Shown here: positions 11,395-26,600 of the stretch, one piece after another
Layout: each line of letters opens with the position of its first letter
Position numbering within the stretch: the first letter of the stretch is position 1
Assembly (NCBI RefSeq): GCF_041296385.1
Contig: NC_091023.1
Span: 2,790,924 to 2,854,923, forward strand
DNA from: Aphelocoma coerulescens
Lineage: Eukaryota > Chordata > Aves > Passeriformes > Corvidae
Direction of reading: 5' to 3'
Length of the DNA stretch: 64,000 bases
Program-made: the position numbers and the translations under genes
The notes under the pieces: generated by a model
Database searches by the model: none
What the model saw: the letters and a program-made list of their open reading frames with translations, nothing else
Told to the model about the DNA's origin: nothing

Positions 11395-12838
11395 TGTCAT
11401 GGAATGGTTTGGGTGGGAAGAGACCTGAAAGCTCATCTCATTCCACCCCTCCCGTGGGCAGGGACACCTTCCACTGTCCCAGGCTGCTCCAAGCCCTGTC
11501 CAGCCTGGCCTTGGACACTTCCAGGGATGGGAACAACTTCTCTGGGCACGCTGTGCCAGGGCCTCCCCCCCCTCACAGGGAACCATTCCTTCCCAATATC
11601 CCATCTAACCTTGTCCTCTGGCACTTTGAAGCCATTCCCCTCTGTCCAGGCCATTGTAAACAGTCCTTCTCCAGCTTCCTTGTTGGCTCCTTCAGGCCCT
11701 GCAAGGCCACAATGAGGTCACCCCAAAGCTTCTCCTCTCCAGGCTGAACAATCCCAGCTCTCCCAGCCTTTCCTCCCAGCAGAGCTGCTCCATCCCTCTG
11801 CTCATCCTGGTGCCTCCTCTGGCCTCTCTCCAGCAGCTCCACGTCCTCCCTGTGCTGGGCCCCAGGGCTGGGGCAGCTCTGCAGGTGGGGTCTCACCTGA
11901 GGGGGCAGAGGGGCAGAATCCCAACCCCTTTCCTGCTGCCCTCGCTGGGGATCAGCCCAGCACAGGGGGGGTTCTGGGATGGGCCATGGCCAGCCCTCAC
12001 CAGCTGCACCCCCAAGTCCTTCTCCAGGGGCTGCTCCATGTGCTCATCCCCAGCCTGGATTGATCCCGGGAGTTGCCCCGACCCAGGGGCAGTACCAGCA
12101 CTTGGTGCTCTTAAACCTCATGAGATTCCCAGGGGTCACTTCTGGAGCTCTGGATGGCCCCTCCAGGGAGTGCCACTGCACCCTCAGCCTGGTGGCACCT
12201 GCAAACCTGCTGAGGGTGCCTCGAGCCCTCTGGCTGTGGCAGTGATGCCGATATTGAATAGCACTGGTCCCACTGCAGACCCCTGGGACACCACTGGGCA
12301 CTGATGGCCATCGGGAGTGGCCCTGAGCCACTGCCCCTCTGGATGTGACCATCCAGCCAACAGTCCAGCCATCTAACAGTCCATCCACGGAATCCAGCTC
12401 TCTCCAATGCAGAGAGAAGGATGTTGGGTGGGATTGTGTCCAGGCTTGATAGAAATCCGGATAAATGACATCCGTAACCCCTCCCTTGTGCACTGAGGGA
12501 GTCACCCCATCAGAGGCGGCCAGGGGGCTGGTCAGGCAGGACTTGCCCTTGGTGCAGCCGTGCTGGCTGTCCCAAATCACCTCCTGTCCTCAGCAGAGCT
12601 TCCAGGAGGGTCTGCCCGCTGATCTTCCCAGGCACAGAGGGGAGGCTGACGGGCCGGTAGGTCCGGTTCCCAGGCTCCTCCTTTCCTCCCTTTTTAAAGA
12701 TGGGGACAAGGACTCCTTCTTTTCCCAGTCACCTGGGACTTGACCGGACAGCCAGGACCTTTCAAATATCCTTGCGAGCGGCTGTCCAGCTCCATCAGCC
12801 AATTCCTCCAGGACTCTGGGATGGACCTCACGCAGGAT
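11395..12838 (-). mobile_element. CR1 LINE, long 5'-truncated copy (copy A)
   Basis: The longest CR1 in the window. The left end carries the 3' terminal block ('catggaatggtttgggtggg'), followed rightwards by 3' UTR text and then ORF2 reverse-transcriptase remnants. Minus-strand text around 12580-12044 preserves scraps of the RT region but with frameshifts and no intact YADD-type active site, so it is dead. The 5' end abuts the PFKL promoter. Positions of about 11665-12534 are a near-perfect inverted copy of 20000-20868. Confidence 0.92.
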
Positions 12839-13114
12839 GGCGCGCTCCGGGATGGCGGGGCATGTGCCCACTGTCCGGCACGACATGGCGCACCATGTCG
12901 CGACACGGCGCGACGCGTCACCCGGTCTGTCGCGCCGCCGCGGCGGTCGGGGCGTGTCCCGAGGCGTGTCCCTGTGGTCCGTGCGTGTCCCGGGGCGTGT
13001 CCCCGCGGTCCGTGCGTGTCCCGGGGCGTGTCCCGGGGCGTGTCCCCGCGGTCCGTGCGTGTCCCGGGGCGTGTCCCGGGGCGTGTCCGCGGCGCCGGTG
13101 CCGGGAGCGCAGCG
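12839..13114 (+). promoter_or_regulatory. PFKL CpG-rich promoter / 5' UTR with minisatellite
   Basis: About 275 bp of very CpG-rich sequence squeezed between CR1 copy A and the PFKL start codon. The transcription start must lie here unless it is inside the CR1. No TATA box is seen. Its right half is the tandem repeat listed separately. The CpG richness continues through exon 1 into intron 1 (to about 13500), as in a CpG-island promoter. Confidence 0.7.
12951..13090. repeat. GC-rich minisatellite in PFKL promoter/5' UTR
   Basis: Built from a 12-bp module 'gtgtcccggggc' and a variant 'gtgtccccgcggtccgtgc' in alternating order, with about eight modules between 12951 and 13090, ending 25 bp before the ATG. 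Runs of CCC and GGGG on both strands give potential for quadruplex or hairpin structures. Confidence 0.9.
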
Positions 13115-18810
<5,696 letters not shown>

Positions 18811-19460
18811 TCCCACAGCCTGACCCATAGCCCCCGCCGTGTCCTCTCCGTGCCCACATGCTGCTGGGGGAGCACTGTGTCCCCTCTGTTCTCAGTAGCC
18901 CTGTAGCTTTGCCATCGACCCCTTACAGCAGGCAGAGCCTGGTGCTGGCTCCCAGAATGGCACAATCCTGCCCCGAATCACTGCTGCAGGGTCTGGTCCC
19001 TGTGCGGATGCAGAAAAGTTGCTTGAGCCAGCCGCGCAGCCCAGACCCTTAATCTTCCCTTAATAGTTTATTATTATTTAATGATGGGGTATTTTGAGTC
19101 CTTATTTAGCGGCTTGACCGCCTGAGCCAACTGCTGCTGCTTGTAGTCGCCTGCCCCACGTGCAGGAGGGGAGTGAGAAGGATGCAGAGCCATCCCGGAG
19201 CGGGTCGGAGCTGGTTCCGGGGGCTTCTGGGTGCCCCTGAGCCCTGGTGAAGCTCCATCCCCCGTGGGGGTCTCGAGGGCTGAGCACGGGGGTCCTGGCG
19301 AGCCCCTGTCCCCTTGCATGACGCTTGGCTGCGACTGTCACCGCGTGGCCGCGGGCGCCGTGTCTGTCACCTCACCGCTGCTCCGTGACCCCCGGATCCC
19401 GCACCGCCCGCGGCGCTGCTCCTCTCCTCTAGAGATAAAACCTGCTGGAGCCAAACCTGC
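18811..19460 (+). other. Probable PFKL 3' UTR
   Basis: Sequence after the PFKL stop. There is no canonical AATAAA. The best candidate signal is the variant GATAAA at 19434-19439, followed by a GT/G-rich stretch. The AT-rich patch at 19060-19090 (tagtttattattatttaatg) may be a UTR stability element, but this is inference. Confidence 0.5.
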
Positions 19461-19999
19461 CTCCTGGAGTGGTCATTGCAGGGGGGGATGGGCGGCAGGA
19501 TGAGGGCGGGGTGGGGGGACAAGTAAAGCCTGATGGTTTTCCCAAGCCGGGTTAATGCCGGGCCAAGAAGTTTCCTGGTTTTGTACATCCTCAAAGCCTG
19601 GGAGAGTGGGACCACAGGCGGCTTCTGCTCCCTGAACGGGTCGTGGTGAGTGCAAGGTCGGCATCCTTTCGCAATTGCTTTGCGATTCCAGAGAAATATC
19701 ACTCGGTTCCCACCTTCAAGGGAAGCACCCAAATGCTTTAGGGTGGTGCTGTGCTTGTTTGTGAGGCAGTTTCTCAGGGCGCTGGCCAAGCGTGCCGGCC
19801 TGGCCGAGCTCCGCGCGCTCGGGCTGCGCCAGACGGTCACAGGGAGCCCCTTTCCCAGGCCATGTCCCTCCTGGGGCTGTCGGCTGACGGCTTCAGCCTC
19901 CGGGCCAGTGCCAGCAGCAGGATGCATCACAGTCTTTGGGGTCAAACATGCCGTTATTTTGTCCTCCCCATGGAGCTGTCCCCAAGTGAAAGCTCCCCC
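19461..19999. other. Intergenic spacer after PFKL
   Basis: About 540 bp between the presumed PFKL poly(A) site and CR1 copy B. No gene, repeat or conserved signal is recognised. Confidence 0.5.
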
Positions 20000-21155
20000 T
20001 GACCAGCCCCCTGGCCGCCTCTGATGGGGTGACTCCCTCAGTGCACAAGGGAGGGGTTACGGATGTCATTTATCCGGATTTCAAGCCTGGACACAATCCC
20101 ACCCAACATCCTTCTCTCTGCATTGGAGAGAGCTGGATTCCGTGGATGGACTGTTAGATGGCTGGACTGTTGGCTGGATGGTCACATCCAGAGGGGCAGT
20201 GGCTCAGGGCCACTCCCGATGGCCATCAGTGCCCAGTGGTGTCCCAGGGGTCTGCAGTGGGACCAGTGCTATTCAATATCGGCATCACTGCCACAGCCAG
20301 AGGGCTCGAGGCACCCTCAGCAGGTTTGCAGGTGCCACCAGGCTGAGGGTGCAGTGGCACTCCCTGGAGGGGCCATCCAGAGCTCCAGAAGTGACCCCTG
20401 GGAATCTCATGAGGTTTAAGAGCACCAAGTGCTGGTGCTGCCCCTGGGTCGGGGCAACTCCCGGGATCAATCCAGGCTGGGGATGAGCACATGGAGCAGC
20501 CCCTGGAGAAGGACTTGGGGGTGCAGCTGGTGAGGGCTGGCCATGGCCCATCCCAGAACCCCCCCTGTGCTGGGCTGATCCCCAGCGAGGGCAGCAGGAA
20601 AGGGGTTGGGATTCTGCCCCTGTGCTCCCTCAGGTGAGACCCCACCTGCAGAGCTGCCCCAGCCCTGGGGCCCAGCACAGGGAGGACGTGGAGCTGCTGG
20701 AGAGAGGCCAGAGGAGGCACCAGGATGAGCAGAGGGATGGAGTAGCTCTGCTGGGAGGAAAGGCTGGGAGAGCTGGGATTGTTCAGCCTGGAGAGGAGAA
20801 GCTTTGGGGTGACCTCACTGTGGCCTTGCAGGGCCTGAAGGAGCCAACAAGGAAGCTGGAGAAGGACTTTGGACAAGGGTGTGGAGTGACAAGCCAAGGG
20901 GAAATTACTTCCCACTGCTGCAGGGTTAGATGGGATATTGGGAAGAAATTCTCAGCAGTGAGGACAGAGAGACCCTGGCACAGGGTGCCCAGAGCAGCTG
21001 TGGCTGCCCCTGGATCCCTGGAAGTGTCCAAGGCCAGGCTGGACGGGACTTGGAGCAGCCTGGGACAGTGGAAGGTGTCCCTGCCCATGGCAGGGGTGGA
21101 ATGAGATGAGCTTTCAGGTCTCTTCCCACCCAAAATCATTCTATGATCCCATGAT
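20000..21155 (+). mobile_element. CR1 LINE, 5'-truncated copy (copy B), inverted relative to copy A
   Basis: CR1 in sense on the plus strand. It starts abruptly at about 20000 inside ORF2 and ends at 'aatcattctatgatcccatg', a CR1 3' terminus with the ATTCTATG-type tail. Bases 20000-20868 match the reverse complement of 12534-11665 with about six substitutions and one 3-nt gap counted by eye. The last 280 bp is only moderately similar to copy A. There is no intact ORF. Confidence 0.93.
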
Positions 21156-22860
21156 TTATTTCAGTGCTTTTCCCCTAACTGGACACATTTTAGGCTCTGG
21201 AGGAAGATGGTAACTATTGTTTCTTCCCTGGATCCCTGAAACAGCAGACCTTGATGATGGAGGCAGCATTGCTGCTCTTGAATGAGTATCTGCTCTGGAG
21301 ACCCCAGGCAGAGACCTGGCTTCTCCTGGAGCTCCATTTCCTGGGTGGGATTGGGCTCTTCCACTATCTCACGTGCCACTCCACTTTGGGGGGGCCCCAG
21401 CCCACTCCTTCCCTCCCTCCCTGCCTCAGCCACGGGCCTCACACCTGCCTCACCATCAGCTCTCAGAGTCCCTGAGGATGGTTTGAAGGGAAGTGGCTCT
21501 GTAGGGCCGCTGGCATTTTCCACAGCTGGGAATCATCTGCGTTCACCGCTCAATATTCCCGGCTGAGGCAGGGCAGGGTGAGAGCAGGTCACATGGAAAA
21601 TCTGTCGGCAGCACAGCTCTGCAGCAGCCAGGTTTAGGGTGTGAATGGGGACAGGGGTGCCCCCAGGCTCAGACCAGCTGCACATTGAGGGACAGGAGTC
21701 ACTGCAGCCCTCATACCTCATTTCCACCAAAAAAAGTACCCGGAGGGCCAAATTCCTGGGAGAAAATGGACAGGCACTTGCATTCCCAGGATGAGCAGGA
21801 GGGGATGTGACTGTGCTCCCAGACTTCCTGGCACATCCAGCCCACCCTGAAAAGAGGGCAGAGCAAACCTCCAGGAGCATCCTGCAGCACAAGGCAGGCT
21901 GTCAGGGCCTGGAGGGGCCGGGCTCCCCCCAGGGTTTGCTGGGATGCTGCAAGGAGCAGTTTGGAGCTCCAAGGGCAATACCAGCAGCAGCCAAGGATGA
22001 CGAGCACAGCACGTAGGCAGCGAGCCTATTTCTCCAGAAATTGAGTCAATGTGGCCTCAAGGGCACAGTGATTGCTCCACCAGCCCCATGACCAACAAGT
22101 CCCGATGGACGCTTCCTTTGATCACTTGCATCCCAGAAAAGCTGGGGGGTCCAGCTCACCCCAACAACAGCTCCCCTGCTCCTTGACAAGGACAGGCCAG
22201 GGGCCTGGGAGAAGACTTGCACTCAGCAGGGTGAGTCTCCCAGGCCCTGGCTGTCAAAGGAAGTCTGGGACATCATAAATCACACAACTGCAGCTGGGTT
22301 TAACACAGAAGGCAAGAACGAAGGTCATTCAAGGAGTTAGAGGCATCAGCAAATCTCCCCCCAAGTGACAAGGTTCAAACTGTGTCCCTTCCCACCAAGG
22401 TCAGGCAAACAGGCTTGTGGACACAGGGCTGTCACCATCCCTGAGGAGCATTCCTTCCTGGCAGCACGGCCACTGCACAAACAAGGACAGGGGGGCCATG
22501 GAAAGGCCACATCGCCCGTGCAGCGCTGGGAGGCACGGAGGGCTCGTGTCCTGTATCTCGGGGCCATCGTCCTGCCCAGGTGGCTCTGCACTGAGCTTTC
22601 CTCACCACCTCTTTTGCTCCTTGCCTTTGCTGTGGTTGCCAGAAGGTTCCCAGACAGCCCAGTGCTCCTGCAAAGCAGCGCTGAGAGGAGGCTCACCGTT
22701 CCAGAGGCGCAGTGAAGCGGGAAGGCGCAGGGCTCCCAGCCCTCCTCCTGCTCCGCAGGGCTCACAATGCACTCCCTGAACCAGAGGTAATGGAGCAGTG
22801 CCCCCAGCCAGGCCTTTGCTGAACTCCAGCCACCACTTACACGGCCTTGAGGGATAATTG
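21156..22860. other. Intergenic region between PFKL and CFAP410
   Basis: About 1.7 kb between two convergent genes. No exon, RNA gene or CR1 copy is recognised; the open frames on both strands are short and mutually overlapping. Confidence 0.5.
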
Positions 22861-23648
22861 GGTTTATTTGGTATGTCACAACAGTTTAGTTTGTATTTAA
22901 CAGCTCTGTAAAACTTGGTAAATGCAGTTTTATCAGTTAAAGAGCAACAGCCACCCCTGATGCCTGTGCAAAGCAGGCAGCAACGCTCAGGGCATTTTAA
23001 CTGGGATGTTTCCTTAAGCTGCTCTAATGCCTGCAGGGAACGTTGGGGTGAGAGGACAGCTGAGCTTTCAGCACCTGGGAGTCATTTCTGGTTCACTTAG
23101 GCTGCTCCGAGCTTTCCTTTGGGCTGCCTGACCACGACAGCAGGTGCTGTGTGCACCGGCAAGGACCTGAGGAAGTCAGCCAGGAGCTGGAAGATAAATT
23201 AATAACCGGCCATTGACCTTCACCACCTGCACCAGACAGTTCTTGGTGACGATCTCAGGAAATGCCTCCCTGTCAGACTTCACCAAAGCAAATCTCTGTG
23301 GTACAGAGTGCCCTCAGAGGTGCTGTGCTGAGGGTCAGAGGCCTACCTTCCCAGCCATCAGCAGGCTCTGCTCCCCCACGGATCACACAGCACCTCTGGC
23401 TGCAGCCTTGTTCCCTTCTGCTCGGCTGATCTGCCTGCAGCTCCCATCCAAGAGCCGCAGCCACACAGGATACAGTGCCAGAGCCTGCTGCACAGCAGGA
23501 GATCTCCAGAGAAGGAGCATCCCATCCCAGCCCCTCGCACGGGAAGCAGAGCAGGGAGCACCGAGGCTTTGGCTGCAGCCAGGGATTTGTGGGCAGGACA
23601 GCGCTGGGGGCTGGGGCTCCAGGGAGGCTGGAATGGGGGTGGGCGTTG
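22861..23648 (-). other. Probable CFAP410 3' UTR with poly(A) signal
   Basis: Minus-strand sequence after the CFAP410 stop at 23649. A minus-strand AATAAA lies at 22868 to 22863. The inferred UTR length is about 780 nt. Confidence 0.5.
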
Positions 23649-26600
23649 TCACTCTTCCTGCAACTCCTTCTGGAAGGCCTGGAGCCTCCTCGCCACGGTC
23701 TGCTGGATGATCTCCAGCCCCTCTGCGTCCAGTTCCTTCATGAGAAGCAGGATGGCATTCAGGACATTGTTCTGTCGGGACAAGACAGACACTGCTTTGC
23801 ACCAGCCAGCCAGGACAAGAACACTCGATTTTCCCTGCTCTTTCTAGGAACTCCTCCACCACCACCACGACCACCGCTGGCAGCAGTTTGGAACAGCCAC
23901 CTGCAGCCACGGGAGCGGGACTAACAGCCGAGCCCTCGGGGCAAACACAGGCAGAGGCTGCATGTGGCACGTGACGAGGCTGGAATGCAGGACAAACCCA
24001 TCCGCCCAGTCCTGCGGGCTGCCCACACGCCTCTGGCTGCCGGCCACGCTCCAGCCTGGCTTCTGTAAGGAAAGGCACATTCAGGAGCTGCCGCCCTCGC
24101 TCCCCAGCCTGTGTAGGGTGGGAAAGGACAGAAGCCCTCTGCTCTGAGGAATGAGCAGAGCTCGTGCTCTCTGCAAGGGACCCTTGAAGGTCCCCAGCCC
24201 TGTTGCCACCACAGGACCACTGCCAACACCGGGCCGTGGTTCTGTCAAACCATGTCTTGAAGAACTCCAGGGAGAGATTCCACAGCCTAAGTAACTGTCC
24301 TTCTAGGGAGAATCTTTTGCCCAACATCCAACCTGAACCTCTCCAGCTGCAATGGGGGGCCATTTCCCCCTTTTTTAATGGTCAGAGGCTGTGGTGCTGC
24401 TGTAGGCAGCTAAGGCAGAGTGAGGCACTGTGGGTTAGATCTTGCTCTGCTGATTGATGCGATGGCACCGAGTCCAGCACTCAGCAATTCCCAGCTAATC
24501 ACCAAAATCCAGGTTCATCCAAGGCTACATGATAGAGGGGGCTGAGCAACCACCTAAGCTTCCTTTTCAGCAGAGCCTTCCCAAGGTTTGACCCTCCTCC
24601 TGCTAAAGAAACACTTCCTAATGTCCAGTCTGAACCTCCCCTGGCACAGCTTTGAACCTTTCTCATGTCTCCTATTGCTGGATCCCAGGTAGAAGAGCTC
24701 AGCACCTCCCTCCCCACATCCCCTCCTCAGGAAGTTGCAGAGGGAGATGAGGTCACCCCTCAGCCTCCTTCTCTCCAAATCAGACAAACTCAGAGCCCTC
24801 AGCTGCTCCTGGACATCTTTTCCAGCCCCGGCATCAGCTCTGTTCCCCTCCTCTGGGGGTCATCCAAGGTTCTTCATATCCTTCAATGCTGGGGCTCAGC
24901 CCCACATACAAGGAAAAGCAATTTGGTCTTTAAAAGATACTCACTCTCTTCTTGTGGCTGCAATCTGTCTCTTGAGGGGAAAAGGAGGAATATTTATCCC
25001 TGGGAACAAGCTTCATATCAAGCTCCTCCTGAGTTTTGCTAAAAAAAGGGAGGAAAAGCAAATGTTATTATGACCGGCTAGGAGAACCTTCCTCTGCCAG
25101 GCCAATCCTTCCTCATCACAGGCAACCATGCAAGGAATAAATATCCAGCTAGAGGACTCCAGGAAATGGACTGGAGCTCCCAGATGAGAGAAGATCCATC
25201 CCTGACTGCACATGCAGCTGGTGAGCTCGAGTCACCCCCCACAGCAGAACCTGTTTGGCAGACGCAGAAGCAGCCCCAGCAGTGCCACTGAACCAGCACA
25301 GCTCCACTGCAGTAACCAGAACAGGCCTGCACCGGCTGCAGGCCTGACCCCTGCAATGTCAGGGTCCTTTCCTGCTACACGAGCTCAGCCCAGAAACGCA
25401 GAAACAGAAGCACTGGCAGCTCCCCAGCCCTCACTTTGTCTCCTCCAGGCTGCAGCTGAGCAGCTCGCTCTGGGGCTCCGTCGTGGCTCCGGCAGCGCTG
25501 CATGTGGAGGATTGGGACCAGCCGTTCTCCACGCTCCTCCGGGCCGGGGGGGCCGTGATCTCCACGCCATCCACCAGGGCCTGCGACAGCTCTTCCTCTG
25601 TCACAGCTGCAAAGGCCACAACAAACACCTGCTGCTATGAACTGCAGCAGCCCAGGGGAAGAGCATCTCTAACAGGGCAGTTGTGCTGCTGCAGAGCTGT
25701 TCCCAAGGGGTTTGGTCCAAAAATTGTCTGGCATTTTGCTTTCGCCCTCCTCCTGCAGTGAAACCTGTGCAGGAGAATGCTGGAAGCAATCACCAGCCTC
25801 TCAAAGTGAGAAGGGTATCAGGGAGGGATGCAAACATGCTTTGCTGTTTTTTGTCTCTGGAGAAGGCTCCAAAAGCCACCAAATTGCTGCTACTGGATGG
25901 GGAAAAAAAACCAGAGCAGCTTTTCTACAGCAGCAGATGCAGTTATAGAACCTTTGTCTGGCCACAGCAAAGAGAGAGCACTAAAAACCACTAATTAGTG
26001 GTATGGTCTGAGCTATAATGAGGCACTCATTCCTGCTACAGTGGGGAAGGGATTGGGGAGGGGAAGGGGAAGGGGAAGGGGAAGGGGAAGGGGAAGGGGA
26101 AGGGGAAGGGGAAGGGGAAGGGGGAAGGGAAAGGGGAAGGGGGAAGGGAAGGGGAAGGGGAAGGGGAAGGGGAAGGGGAAGGGGAAGGGGAAGGGGAAGG
26201 GGAAGGGAAAGGGGAAGGGGGAAGGGAAGGGGAAGGGGAAGGGGAAGGGGAAGGGGAAGGGGAAGGGGAAAGGGGAAAGGGGAAAGGGGAAGGGGGAAGG
26301 GGGAAGGGGAAGGGAGAAGGGGAAGGGGAAGGGGAAGGGGAAGGGGGAAGGGGAAGGGGAAGGGGAAGGGGAAAGGGGAAAGGGGAAAGGGGAAAGGGGA
26401 AAGGGGAAGGGGAAAGGGGAAAGGGGAAAGAGGAAAGAGGAAAGGGAAGGGAGATGGGAAAGGAGAAGAGAAAGGAGAAGACAAAGAGAGAAAACAGCTT
26501 AGAAGCACTAAATCTAACCAACCCCTAACACCTCCTTGACTCTAGGAAAACTCAAAGGACGGCTTTGAGAGGAGCCAACACATCCCCATTTTCCTGCTGC

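Noticed and set aside
12044..12580. 178-codon minus-strand frame with reverse-transcriptase-like text
   Set aside because: Decayed CR1 ORF2 remnant without an intact active site; listed as mobile element only. The same applies to 35681-36481.
20063..20486. Plus-strand frames identical to those in copy A
   Set aside because: They belong to CR1 copy B and are shared only because of the inverted duplication.
25981..26539. Open frames of 150-175 codons made of GKGKG, GRGRG or PLPLP
   Set aside because: Translation of the AAGGGG purine tract in a CFAP410 intron; no splice or start context.
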